In this document: positions 51,127 to 63,935 of the stretch, piece by piece
Position numbering within the stretch: the stretch's first letter is position 1
Layout: every line of letters begins with the position of its first letter
NCBI GenBank assembly: GCA_024036415.1
Contig: JAMWET010000477.1
Span: 739,501-803,500, forward strand
Origin: Prochilodus magdalenae
Lineage: Eukaryota; Chordata; Actinopteri; Characiformes; Prochilodontidae
Reading direction: 5' to 3'
DNA: 64,000 nt
Position numbers and translations under genes: made by a program
Notes under the pieces: model-generated
What the model was told of the DNA's origin: nothing
What the model saw: the letters and a program-made list of their open reading frames with translations, nothing else
The model's database searches: none

Positions 51127-51760
51127 CACTGCCTGGCCAAAAAAAGTCACTCACTGTAAGATACAACATTAAGCAATGTCACAACATGTATTTCTTTACA
51201 CAGCTGCATGTATTCTTGCCTGAAATCTTGTATTGACAACATGAGACTCAAATCTCTGTAAAGTTCTCTCCAGCTCACCTTAAAGACCTTCACTGGAGTT
51301 AAGGTCAGAACTCCTGTGTGAAAATGATTCCTAATGTTCCTGAACCACTCCTGCACATTTAGACTGCAATGTTTCTTGGGATCGAATGAATGTTGACACC
51401 TGGTCATTTAGTACATTCAGGTAGTCAGTTCACCAAATTTCCTTGCTACGTAACATTGCTGTAACGTAACAAGACATGACCAACTGCAACCACTCCAGAT
51501 CATAACACTGCCTCCAACAACTTCATGCATATCCTATCTTATCCTGATGCTCCCATCACTCTGGAATAGAGTAAATCTGGACTCATTAGACCACATGACG
51601 TTTTCTAGTCTGGTCCTTATGCTCCCTAGCAAACTGATTTCTTTTAGCAGTTTGCCTTACTAACAAGCAGTTATGTATTCTTAACCATGTCATGTAATAG
51701 CTTTCTGTGGGACATTTAAGGCTTCAGATGTCTGGTTTCTATCACCACCACTATTGTATT
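51127..51760 (-). mobile_element. truncated Tc1-like transposon with antisense transposase remnant
   Basis: Starts after a TA with CACTGCCTGGCCAAAAAAAG, the terminus of another fish Tc1 family. Minus-strand transposase pieces follow, including SNESRFTLFQSDG at about 51555-51593, where the family usually has Asp as second catalytic residue; here the codon (51585-51587) reads Asn. No opposite inverted repeat is visible, so the right limit is approximate. Non-functional. Confidence 0.8.
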
Positions 51761-53360
51761 CTCTAGAATAGAGCATTTCATGTGTTTTTTGTTCTACAGT
51801 CAAGATGTTACTGTCCTTATTATGTGTTCAGACGCATACACACAATCACATACATACACTCAAACTGCTCAAGCAGAAAATAACACACGCAAACCCTGAC
51901 ACTCTCTCTCACAACGAAGTACAAATACACTGCGACACACAGACGCACCCAAACACATGTTGCTTCAATAGAAGCATTGTCAAACACGACTCCGACAGAT
52001 ATTCCATGCTTAATGCTTGGACCATGAGGTAAGGCCCTGAACAACAGGCAGAAAACGACTGGCAATATTTCTAATGCAATACAAATGAGAGTGGAATGAA
52101 TGGACCCCTTCCTGCACTTCAACTCTCTCTCTTGACAGTGGCCTGTCACTCCATTCAAAATAAAGCATAGAGATGACTCAAAGACACAAGACAACTTTTA
52201 CAAGCACAAAAGCTATCGTGACACATCCAATAGCGTGTGTTTACTTTCAAACGAGCGAGGCAACTCCAGTAAACACTTTCTTTTCTTTTCAGACCCTTTT
52301 GTTTTTTGTTACTGGCTTGCTTCCCGGTTAAATGTGTTCCCTATGTGAACACTTTCACCCTCATCCGCTCATCGTGGTCTTCCCAAGGCAAGGTGTGAGG
52401 CAGAGGTGCCTTTAGAAAAGAGGGCCATTCTCCAGCACATATGGAGAAAACAGATTTTACACAAAGCTGCTGCTCCATGCATGAACCTTACACTGGGAGG
52501 TCCACTGAACGCGCCCCCCCCCCACAATCTTATTAAATACCTTTGGAACGTTACACGCCAGCTTCTCAATGCCAGTCGAGGGCATCCAATGGGCAGTGTG
52601 TGAAGCCAAAGTGCCCAGGAGGGTGGAAGTGTGTGTCTGGGTGTTCGGGACCTGGCACGGCTCCCCCCTCAGGCTCACTGATCTACACCCAAGTTTATTT
52701 ACAAGCCAATTAACATGCGCATTTTACCAATCAAAGAACCACACTAATGTTAACAAATGCTAGATCCCCTTTTCCCTCTTGCTCTTTTTTTACTGCTTTT
52801 GTTCATTTGATGACTTTTGGCACATGGCGAGTGGACCTGGTGGTTGGTGCAATTGAAGAGCATTAGAGCAAGCAGTTAAGGCCTCTCCGGTACCAACACA
52901 CACACAGCAGATAGCGGCTGATATAGGGAGCTATCTGACAATGCAGGTCAATCTATTTCTTTAACCCTTAAATCAGGCTTTTTCAGTTTTAAATGCTAAC
53001 TCTTTTTCATTACTATAATTATTGTTGTTTAATTCCAGCATTAAAACACAGGGGGATATTTAGCTCCACTAATTAATAAAATAATATTCTAATTTTTCGC
53101 TGCTCTGAAACTCTCACTGTCAATGATGGCCAGTTGTGGGAGTCTTTTTACATGTGAAGTACTGGGTAGTCAGCTCTCTCCTAGTTTTTCAAGCAAGAGT
53201 AGAAGCCGAGAATGAAAGCTTATGGCAGCTCTCATCCTGCAAGATCTAAAGCTATAATGCAATAGAGAAGATCCAGCATGAAGATGGAAACTGGGAACAT
53301 TTAAGTTTAGTGTAAAAACTTGGTAAACTTCTAAAAACAACATACGGTTATTGTACTAGA
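51761..53360. other. intergenic, no gene seen
   Basis: Short ORFs only; a C-run lies at 52515-52524. 52360-52640 is somewhat GC-richer but shows no coding signature. Confidence 0.65.
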
Positions 53361-54446
53361 ACTGCAAACCACTGTGGTGTCTGTTAGATACATTAGAGTG
53401 ATCCAGAAGGTCATGTGGTCAATGGTAAATCTGAAAATGGTCATTCCCCATAGCTGCTTACCTCTTTCTTAGCTACTCTTCTAATTAGGTAATATTATTA
53501 TAGCAAAATTACATATGAAAACACTTACATCCTGCAGAATGGGTTTTTCTATCAATCCTCTGAAATGAGCGATCAAAAAAACAGGTGTTACATACACAGA
53601 CTTCCAACTGAGTTTCATCAGTCCTCTGAAGGAAGGAACATATTTTGTGCTAGAAAACCGCAGCTCAGTTTGTCCCTGAAAGCGCCTGCTCTTTCAGGCC
53701 TTGATGGTTTGTTTGGATTGCGTCTGTTTCCAAATGACGTCACTCCCACAATGCACTGGGACAGCTGGACACTCACAGAATCCATCAGACTGTGTGTGTA
53801 ATCTGCGTAAAAACACTTATAAACAAGTACAGTGCGCTTTGACATTTCTAAACAATGCGAGTGTGAAGGCAAACATCTTCACGGGACTATTAGCTCAACA
53901 TTTCCATGTATTTTCAAGGTCATTAAATACAGTAAATCTGGTTGCCTCTCTGCTAATTAGGCCTCTTGAGAACATGATTAGAAGCATCAACAGGGCGGCC
54001 CTAATGACATGACAGATAAGTGTTTGTGAGACTCCGGTACGTAGGCTATGTACGCTGCACATTTTGATGAAAACAAATGTTTTGTCTGATTCAACAAACA
54101 CAGTGACCATCATCGAAAACAGATGCATGTGGGTATTATTTCATAAAATCATCTGTAATCCTATTTAGAAAAGCCACCTTGCTGCTGATAGATCACCACG
54201 CTCTCTCTCTCCCCAGAGACAGAAAGGCAACACACTGTAATATGTCAAATGATGGTGATTGAGGGGAATCTGTTTATGCTGCAGTCTCATCTGACACACT
54301 TTAACGCAATAGAAAAATGCCCTCATTATGAAGAGCCACAGTCTGCTAGAAAATCTTGTCCGAGGTTGCTAATTGCAAATCACTGTGGTGTCTGTTAGAT
54401 GTATTACACGAATCCAGAAGGCCATGTGGTCAAGGCTAATGTTACA
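53361..54446. repeat. direct duplication, units of about 70 bp
   Basis: Unit 1 at 53361-53430 and unit 2 at 54373-54440 share CTGTGGTGTCTGTTAGAT exactly, then ATCCAGAAGG(T/C)CATGTGGTCAA. They are about 1010 bp apart. The sequence between is not repeated as far as I can see. Confidence 0.75.
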
Positions 54447-54449
54447 AAT

Positions 54450-56190
54450 GTCATGTCTGTTTGCGTCATTCATGTCCCCTCGTTATAAACAAGCTAAAAC
54501 AGTTGTTTACCTTTACATGAACTACCTACCAATTTGATGATACTGTAGCTCCAAATACAAAGCTTATTTCTTATAAAAGCCAAATACATTTTATTTTTAT
54601 ACATTTTAATGACTTCTGCCGACTTCCACATTAACATGAGTAGTAAATCTGACAGGACATATTTTGTGAAAGCATAGGTTAATGAAACGCAGTTGTATAT
54701 TTAAGCACTAAGTACATTTGTGCATTATTAAACATGAACATATTGGTAAACAGTTTTTGGGTTGAATGCATGGTTCCAGGAAAACCCTTTATATAAAACT
54801 GTATCAGAATGATTTTGTAAAACTATATATGTAATAATTTATTGTGTGAAGTCAGGGTCCAACATAAAAATATAGTTTCTAATCACCATGTCCAGTGAGA
54901 CAAAAAGCAGCTGCATGTTCTCAGTCATTTATACAACACAATCTGATTCAACCAGGGTTGATATTTGTAAAAAGCACTTTTGTCACCATAACTGTATCAT
55001 CAACCTATTCACCAGCTGCTAAGTGATAACTAGCTATGCAGTGCAGCAAACCACTACTGAGTTTCTACTTCGGCACATGCAAAAATGAAAAAAGTATCAA
55101 AATAGCTGAGCTTAGTCCTTCCAGATAACATATTCCCTTTATGTTCTGTTTCTTAAATGCCATATTTCATGGATTCCTTCTCTTTGCTGTTGCTTTTGTT
55201 AGTTTGCTTCTTGATTATTTATCCATTTATCCCTTAAACGCTGTCTGATAAAGTTGCCAAAAGTAGTGTAGTATAAATCTATTTAAATTCAGCTGGAAAT
55301 TCTATCTTAGCTACATACAGCATTTGAGCAACACAACTTTAGTCTGCACTAGAACAAACGGGCTGGAGTGTCAAACGAGGAAAAAGTTTTAAAGGTATTT
55401 TAAAAAATTGTGTGATTGAAAATGTACCATATTATTATTTTTATTGTTTATCATAACATAAAATGTATCATATTATTGTGATTAGAGTGTTAACTTTTAG
55501 AATCTGCAATTAGCACAGAATACAATATAAAGCTGAGGTCCTTTAAGCTTCAAAAAGGTTCCACAGGTCATTTACAGAAAGAGTTTTTTTATAGAACTTT
55601 ATAGATCCACTGAAAGCATCCTTAGTAAACCAAAAGAGATTCCACAATGGAGAAAACCTTTTCTGGCACCCCTATTTATCTAAGCGTGTAAGTACAGTCG
55701 TGAACCTACATCCTCTATAATGATGGCAAGCTGTGGCAGTAAATTGCCCCTTTTGCATAGCATTAGACACCATGCTGCTGTGTTTTTATATGTAGAACAC
55801 CAACGCACTGCTTTTGATGATATCATCACATTTTTGGCTGTAAAAATTTACATGCGCAACATCAGTAGTTTGCTTACTCACACCACCAGGGGAAAGAACG
55901 TGACAAGGCTGCGGCCCGTCGCACATTTTAACGAGGTCACAGAACACTCATTACACTAACAATTGCTGTTAAGAACTGTTACCACCTTAAATGCTTGTGC
56001 TATGTTTTAATTTTCGTTCTTGTGGCGTGAAAATGCTGCCAATTCTGTCTTTTGTCTGTGTGGGGAGAAAGAAAACTTGTTCCCTTTAGTTTGTACTCCA
56101 CAGATGAAACATATTAGCAAAGGCATGGCATGGGACACTGGCAAGAAAAAAAACACACACGCACACAATCCCCCGTTCCAACAACATCAG
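54450..56190. other. intergenic, no gene seen
   Basis: AT-rich; a MITE fragment lies at 55535-55690. Confidence 0.7.
55535..55690. mobile_element. GGTTCTT-type MITE fragment
   Basis: Contains AAAAAGGTTCCACAGG and ends CACCCCTATTTATCTAAGCGTGT, a diverged form of the ACCTTTATTTTTAAGAGTGT end. Confidence 0.45.
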
Positions 56191-57360
56191 CATTTTCCAG
56201 CAAATTTGCAATTAGTCTTAAGGGCCAGTGTAAATTAGGTCTCCTGACAAATGAGGCACCGAGAGACGGGACACGAAGTTTCAATAAATCTGCCCCCCTC
56301 CACCCCTCCTCCTGTGTCTCTCCAGGGCCAAAACGGATCTCCAAGGCTCCATGGCGCCCAGGGACAAGCTGCCAACTGCACACACGCTTACACACACCTC
56401 AGAAACAGCCCTGCGTATGGCCATGGGAGACTACAGCTTCACACAGCATCTTCACACAGGCCCCCTGGTACAACAAGGCTTCAAATCAGCCTGGGAAGAG
56501 CAAAGGCTAATGCAGAGAGGCAGTCCCAGTCGAGGAAGAGCGAGAGAGAGAGAGTCAAGTTGCCACGCATCAGCATTAAGTGTGTTAGTGAGCGTTTGAA
56601 CTGTAGCTGATTCGATCTTCTGGCAATAAAGCCATGGCGATCAGGTCCGACTGCTTTTGAGACAATGTGGTTCCTCTTGCGTCGTTATTGACGACGCATT
56701 GTCTTACTAGGCCGACAGACCTGGCCATGACAGGTAATGGAGTCTCCTGGAAATGCCTCACTAAAGATCAGGTTCGAATGGATTTCTGGTTAGCGTCCGT
56801 TTAATGCGATTTGAGAAAGGAACACGCCACAATAAAGTGCTGCTTAAGGTAGGAAAATGTGTTTAAAGGAACAGCAAGCTGATAACAAGCTCGCAGCAAT
56901 GGAATGTAGAATAGGACTCCGAAAAGCACTAATGGCTCATTTATCTGGATTACCTCCAGCCGGGGCGGAAACGTCCAGAAGCGAGACGGTGAGAGGGAAC
57001 AATAATGTGGTGGCACTGGAGACTGCTAAGCAGTGCAAGAGCCATTCAAACTATCACTGTATAATATGTGATATCTTATCAAAAAACATTACCTCACTAC
57101 TCTAAGGCAAATTAAGCAATCGATCAAAGGGGAAAAGAAAAGGCAAGCAGTTATAGGATTAAGCAACAACCTAAATTTTTTTTAGAGGCCAGCCTGACTC
57201 CGAATGACATCTGGCTAATTGCATCACGCTAACGGCAGAACGCTAAGACGGAACCAGAAATGGCGAGGCAGCTTTAATGAATTAAGAGAGAGAAAATATT
57301 GACTTTGTTTCGGAGACATTGACTTTGATTCTCTCGGCTAGTTGCTGAGCGCTTCCACCT
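56190..57360. promoter_or_regulatory. candidate conserved non-coding cluster
   Basis: A run of about 1.2 kb free of transposons and microsatellites, GC-balanced, including a hairpin TGCGTCGT-TATTG-ACGACGCA at 56678-56698 and TGGCTAATTGCATCACGCTAA at about 57212. Small ORFs on both strands lack any family signature. Inference only. Confidence 0.35.
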
Positions 57361-58795
57361 GCACTAAATCTGCCCACAGTGTAATGACACTGGGTTAAGA
57401 CAGGCCGCTGTGGGCTCTGGGCGGAATGGGGACAAGCCGTGAATCAAATCCAACTGCCCCATGCACTCCTTCCCTCTAATTCTTAAGGCTGTTGGACAGT
57501 GATGGTACAGACAATAAAGACTGACAGAAAGCCAAGCTAACAGTTCAATTACGGCCAAGCACTCATGCACTGATGATAAGGAATAATGACTTTCAAACCG
57601 GCACAAACAACAATGCCAGGCTATAAGGGTGAGCATATAGACAAAGACTTATTGTTAGATTTTCCTTTGGTCTTTGTAAACATTTCATAGTATTACAGTT
57701 TTGCATCACTTTCCACATGTTTTTTTTTTTTTTTGATAGACATAGTGAATTTTAAAAGCATCTTCAGTTACTGTAATGTTATATTGTGGGCATATCATTT
57801 ACCCTTACCTGGTTCAGATATAAAAAAATTAGAATGTAGAATTTACAAATTTGAACAACTCAGTAGTAACTCAGAAGCCAGAAGATACTACCAAACTGAC
57901 TTCAATGCACCACAACTACTACGTCAATTTCTGTTTGAACTAATAATGCTAAGGTTAAATTAATTATATTAATTACAATAATAACATAGCAAGTTTAAAA
58001 TTTGAGATTTTATTTTGATAATTCATGCACTTTACCTTTAGTAAACTCTGAATATTTGTGCAGCTTAAATGGTTACCACTTTCTGCTAGGCTGTGACTGC
58101 TTTGGGAGAAACCAGGGATGAGTAAACGACACATGGAGGAGTGTGGGTCAGTATGACTGTGGATTAGAGTTTGGGATCTGTCCAGATTGGGTACATTCAG
58201 TTTGGAGGCTGTAGGTTAAAGAAGTTAATCGGATTAGGGTGGGGCCTAAAAATGAATGGGAACTCCAATTAAGTTTAACCAACTTTGTATTCAGGCTTGG
58301 GGGTCTGCCATCATAAATGGTGTCTCTGGATTTAGTAGAGGGGTAGAATATAGGCATGCGCTGTTCCATACCAGTCATTCTTAATGGGAAAAAATATATA
58401 AAAATGAAGTTGTGCAGAAACCGTGCATCATTAGCTACTGCCACTACAACTTTTTTAACTACTGCACCCTTACTCTTTCTAAATTAGCTTCTACAGAGTT
58501 AGAACAGACAACTCATTAATTTCTGCCTTCTGATACTCCAACAACAGTATTTATGTCAGAAGCTACCACAGCAATGGCTAGCAGAAGCTACCACCATGTG
58601 CTTTAACCCACACTAAATCTGCCCGCAGTGTAATGACAGTGGGCTAAGACGGAATGGGGACTTGCTGTGAATCAAACCCAACCGCGCCATGCGCCACTCT
58701 CCTCCACTACTTCCCTCCACACTGCCTGCGGTTCTTGGACGGCAAAGGCGCAGACAATAGAGACTGACAGAAAGTCAAGCCGATAATTAAATTAC
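57361..58795. repeat. direct duplication, units of about 190 bp
   Basis: Unit 1 at 57361-57554 and unit 2 at 58610-58795 share CACTAAATCTGCCC, CAGTGTAATGACA, GCGGAATGGGGAC or ACGGAATGGGGAC, GTGAATCAAA, CAGACAATA and GACTGACAGAAAG in order, about 1250 bp apart. The 1.05 kb between is AT-rich and unrelated. Confidence 0.85.
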
Positions 58796-58859
58796 ATGCA
58801 TTGCAGCAACCCCAAGACACACCAAATCATTAGCACATGTGAGGGGAAAAAGTGGAGAG

Positions 58860-59780
58860 AGAGGGAGAGATGAGAGAGGCTGCTCCGATCGCACTCTGAC
58901 CGAAACTTTTCTCTATTATATTCGGCGTAATAAAGACTTAACCGACAAGTAAAACATTAATGGCTGCCGTATAAAAACGGGAATGAAAAGAGCAATTCCA
59001 GTAGGCCGTGCCCCGGGTCTGTCTGTTTCTTCCTGGACGGCCTCCATCAGCATGTCTTTGTGAGGAAAATTGTAAATGAGGGAAAAGCTTAGAGACTTTT
59101 CCAGTTTGGCATGGTCCTGTCCACTGCAGCTTTGAGTGTGCGCAGACCGCGTGTGCTTTCAAATTTGGACTGCTGCTTCCATGATTGTTCAGTCCCTCCG
59201 GTCGGCACCATCCACACAAACTCACCCTCTAAAGGAAAGTGCTTAAGTGCTTAACACCATTATCTCTCTTATGTTTCATTTCAAAATGGTTTCCATAAGT
59301 TTGGAGCGAGAAAGAAAAGGGGGGAAAGCACTACATAAAGAACCATACAGAACAGGGAAGAAAGGCGTCTTCTGCAGCACGACATCCTTAAATTTCATAA
59401 AACTGGTCCACGGTCTCCCTCCTACAGCCGCATTAGTGTGTAGTTTAGGGGAAGATCATTACCATGTCCTCTCCGGCAGCTGCTACAGCAGTCCACTCAC
59501 TGGCCTAATCAGATAGGAGCTCCTCTGCTGCTGGACCATGATTGCATAACGCTTTCTAATTGACCCTCATGGTTTAATAAGACAATGCGCCAGGAGCTTG
59601 ACAAAAGTTATTAATTTTCACTTTGTTGAAGTCTCTGTCCCAATTAAGTCCCCTGGCTGCGGCCCGCTGACGAGAGAGTAACCCAATTACAGGACATGCT
59701 TATTAGTCTGGAGCAGAAAAGGAGAGGTACCTAAATGGCTGTACAATCTAACAGAGGATTATGAGCCCATCTGCAGCCCT
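58860..59780. promoter_or_regulatory. candidate conserved non-coding cluster
   Basis: Repeat-free, with homeodomain-like words TTATTAATTTTCACTTTG, CCCAATTAAGTCCCC, ACCCAATTACAGGACATG and TTTCTAATTGACCC. It directly follows the second unit of the 57.4/58.6-kb duplication. No coding support. Inference only. Confidence 0.35.
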
Positions 59781-60059
59781 CTTTTACCCCCTGACCACGG
59801 GGCAGGTTACAGCAGTGTGCAATTTACAACACAACGGTTTCCAACGTGCCATTATGAGCAAGGCTCCTGCGCTCCAGTCCAGCAAATGAATCCACTTAAA
59901 GCCTTTGCTACTGTCTTCTGCCACTGAATTGGTATTATCAAGGAAAGATACCATAAACATCTAATCAATAACAATATTGTCAGAATTCAAATAATTTTAG
60001 AAGTTGCCAGTGTATCATATCAAAACTTTAACCCTTTAAACTGCTATAAAAGTTATTTG

Positions 60060-60395
60060 TCTTATGACACAAATTGTTCAGTAACTACTATGAATTATTT
60101 ACTCGCTGTTATGTATTATTTCATAACTACTTCAAATTATTCAGTTCCCATTTTATGCATTTGTTATATATGGTACATAAATCAGTTACTATAACAGAAT
60201 TATTTAGTATCTACTATGATTTATTCAGTAAGAACAACAAATTAGCTAATATCAACTATGGATATTTAAGTATCTGCACTGCATTAGTATATTATTCAGT
60301 AATACAATTAATTATTTAACAGGTACTGAATAATTTAGTACGAATTATTCAGCATGCACTATAGTTTATTCAGCAACTACTACGTATTTTTCAAG
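60060..60395. repeat. degenerate AT-rich minisatellite (TTATTCAGTAACTACTATG type)
   Basis: About ten or more diverged copies of a unit near 25-30 bases centred on AATTATTCAGTAACTACTATG, including TTATTTAGTATCTACTATG and TTATTCAGCAACTACTACG. Confidence 0.75.
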
Positions 60396-60539
60396 GAACT
60401 GAAGTGTGGACTGCCATAGGTGGCCATAAATAAGCCTAATATGACGATAAACTAATAATATTAGCGTTCAACCATTGAAGATTTTCCCTAAACTAGGTCC
60501 AATCTGGAGTTTGCCCAGGTCTGAGAGTTTAAGGGTTAA

Positions 60540-60660
60540 TGCATTGCGTCATATTGTCATCTTGCATCACATTGTCCTTTGTATCGTATTGCATCATGCT
60601 GTATTGCTTTGCACCACAGTGTCGCCTCCCTTGTACTGCATTGTTTTGCTTTGTCTTTTT
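60540..60660. repeat. degenerate short tandem repeat (GCATCATATTGT type)
   Basis: Repeating TTGCATCA/TATTGTC-like words, about 11-14 bases each, clearly periodic but imperfect. Confidence 0.55.
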
Positions 60661-60669
60661 CGTAAGAGC

Positions 60670-63160
60670 CACTGAGGGCACAGGAGACCTGCCCCTGTAA
60701 GCCACTTTCCTTGTACACATCGTGTTGCAAGCCTGTCAAGTTCCCAGGGCACAGTGAGCTGGTTTCAGTGTTTAAAGAGACGAGGAAAGTAGCCTGTGTT
60801 CCACAGAGGATCATGGGATGCCAGGAGCGATGGCATGAGTCCAAAGAAGCCTTGCAGCCCACTGACTCTTCACTTGGGGAATGTGGTGGAGACAGCCTTC
60901 AAGGGGAACTGATTCAGCCCAATTAGACTTAATTGCTGGAGTCCATCACGGTCTGGGCAGGGGTTCTAACCCAGGCCCTATCAGCAGGGGTGTGTGAAGT
61001 GGCCTAGACCTGTACTCCTGTTAAAGTACTTCATTGTTACTGCAATGAAATAATGACTCAAGAAAAGAAAAACTAGCCTACCAAAAAAACAAAAACAAAA
61101 AAAAAACAAGGCTGAGGTCTGAGTTCCCTATAGAACCGCAGTGGAGCATCTAAGTACATACAGCATCTACACTCCTAAAAATATAGGTGCCAAAAACTCT
61201 TGTATTTCTCCGCATAAGAACTGAAGTTTGTTAGGTGCTAGTCCTCTCTTTTTGGCCTAAAATAAAAGAGCTAAAGCTTGGAAAAGTGAGAGGTGTGAGC
61301 AACAGTCTAGGAGCTGAACCAACACAACAGAATGAAATGATATACCCCAGAAAAGAATGAAGAATTATTATTGTCATTATGAATTCACTTAGGAGTAAGA
61401 ATATTAAACATTAAAAATGACTTAATCCATCAATAATCTATTCAAACAGTCTACCACAAATCTGACAAACAATTCAACCAATTTTTAAAATGACTGCATA
61501 ATTTGATTATTGAGATAAACAAAGCGATTCATAGTGTCTGGATGACAAATGCTTTATTCTAGAGAACCCTACTGACACAAATTTCTTTACTGTTCTACGG
61601 AGTGTAACCAGGAGGCCCAGCGTCTTATTGGAAACATAGCTATTAATTCAAATATAATTATTTATTACCTGAACAACAAGCAAAGTTTCACATAGTAAAA
61701 CAGTGTCTTTCTCTGGGGACTACTTTGCCTGACAATGCCCTGTATATATACTAAACCATGAGCAGACATAGTCTGTTGTTCAGTCTATGTTTAAAGATCT
61801 GGAAAAAAAATGTAAAACAATGCCTCAGGCTTCAGTGCATTTATAAACACTTTATGAAATAACTTTCTTTGAGAGCTTTAAGAGGCATTATATACTATGG
61901 ATGGCTTTGTTTTGATCACCAACACTAACAAAATGACACAATAAAAGTCTCTAGAATTAAACATTTGACAACAAACTCTCAAATAGCAATTGCACTTATC
62001 ACAAAGATTTTTATTTTTTTTTTGCAATTTGTTTTTAAATTCCCCTTTTAAGTACGTGAGTAAATCTGACAAGTTTCCATCTGCCTTTTTTCTGCCTTTT
62101 AGCCTATTTGGGGATATTGCTAGTGATCCTGAGCAACAGAAAATGGCGAAATATTTCCACCTTCCTTTAAAAAATGAACAGTATCTGTCTTGCATTTGTA
62201 TAACATCCTGCGAGCGACAAAAAACGGCACTAAAACATTCCCAGTGGACGTGTTTTTGCCACTGGCATTTACCACAATCCTGCACACCCCCCCCCCACAC
62301 TGCAAATGGCATGAAACTGAATTTCATGCATCATACTGATACATATAATATCATACAGTAACAATAAACATTACTATGACGTTAACTGACAGCTTAATAT
62401 GATTTGAATCACTGCCAGGAACATAACAAAATGCATGCTATGGTAGTGGCCTGGTTTTCCAGACACAGATTAAGGCCTAGCCTTGGATTAAATTAGGCCA
62501 GCAAATACCTTTTTATGCAAGGGCTGGACCTAATCTTTACATGGAAAGCATATTTAGCAGCAACTGTAGGACAAAAATAATACGACAGTCCCTCATGCTT
62601 CTCATTCATCCAGGAGTTAGGAGTTGGAACATAACATCTATGCATATGAGTTTTCATGTCATCTCAGGTTTAATGTGCGCCTCGTCAAACAACTCTTTGG
62701 GTAATGTCAGGTTCACCAATGCTTTGCAATTCTTTGCAAGTTCTATTACACATTTCATTTTAGATCCACAATGAATACTGCAAATAGCTCTTAATGCCAA
62801 CCATGCTGGCTCTCAGGGGTACAGTTAAAGGGGAATTCCTTCTGTGCTTTAAAAACCTTTAAAAGTGGTTAGATGTGAAAAAGCTATGTTGCTAAAATTA
62901 GAATTGAATAAAGGTCTAAAGCGTTCAATGTTTCTTCTAGAAGTCACATTACAGACAGTTTTTACACTTACGCTGCCTGACACATGGACAATCTTATTGA
63001 GACATTTCTTTAAAGCATATCTTTAGGCACAGAAATACAGGATATAAGGCAAAACAGACGACAAAAGCAACTTCTTTTTCAAATTTACTACTAACATTAG
63101 ACATGAAATCTCAGGTGAAAAATGTAGGATCGCTGGCAGTTTTGGTAAACATGGCAGCAC
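60670..63160. other. intergenic, no gene seen
   Basis: AT-rich with short ORFs only. A MITE left end (ACACTCCTAAAAATATAGG) is at 61168 and another MITE fragment at 62448-62540. Confidence 0.7.
62448..62540. mobile_element. MITE fragment (TTTCCAGACACAGATTAAGGCCTAG type)
   Basis: The left half matches a palindromic fish element with TTTCCAGACACAGATTAAG ends; GGACCTAATCTTTACATGG marks a decayed right half. Confidence 0.5.
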
Positions 63161-63162
63161 CT

Positions 63163-63935
63163 GCTTCTTATCACCACCACTGTAAATAAAGCTGAGAAGA
63201 TAAGCTTCTCTAAAAATCAAATCACTCTAAATGACTTTATATCTCAGTGACTGAATTGTGTAGCACGTCAACAGTGGAGGGACACATGCAGGCAAAACAA
63301 TTTTCATTATTAACTAATTTTGATAGCTCCATATCTCTAACAGGCCTCTAGCAGTAGTTATTTGTTGATCACTGGACAATCGAAATATTTATAATCTATC
63401 ATTTTTATAATTAAAAAGAAGTTTGAAAAGTTTGAAAGTTTTTATATAACTGATGTGTTTTTGGCTTGTTATCTGGTTTCGACCCGTGGTGGACGGGTTC
63501 CCATTTAAGTCTTGGTTCCTATCACTGTCAGTTTGGTTGCTTATGAGGTTTTGGACTAGGAATTTCCATAAAGCTGCTATGTAATAACGTTTCAAGCACT
63601 ATGTAACCAAACTTTGACTTGACAGGTTTTTTTTTCTAACTAGTACAACTAGTTCACTATTGTCAATAGTAAATCACTCTGAATTACTTTACATCTCAAT
63701 GACCAAATCACACAATGCATTTATAGTGGAAGGACACATGCTGTCTGTACAACACAACATATGTTTTCAGATATAGCACTATTCTATCATCATCAGTATT
63801 ACATGTGTACATGTCATGTCTTGACTTCTTATAATCACCACGAAGAAGAGCCAGTAAGCTTTTCTACCATCAAACCACTCAAACATGAACGACCATGTTT
63901 GCATCTCACTGACTACATTATGCTGAAACTTTGGA
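63163..63935. repeat. diverged direct repeats, three partial units
   Basis: 63219-63289 and 63671-63741 are both 71 bases and align without gaps (AAATCACTCT ... CTTTA(T/C)ATCTCA(G/A)TGAC ... GTGGA(G/A)GGACACATGC). A third partial unit at about 63824-63920 aligns to 63163-63255 (CTTCTTAT...CACCAC, then CATCTCACTGACT). The array may continue past the window edge. Confidence 0.7.
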
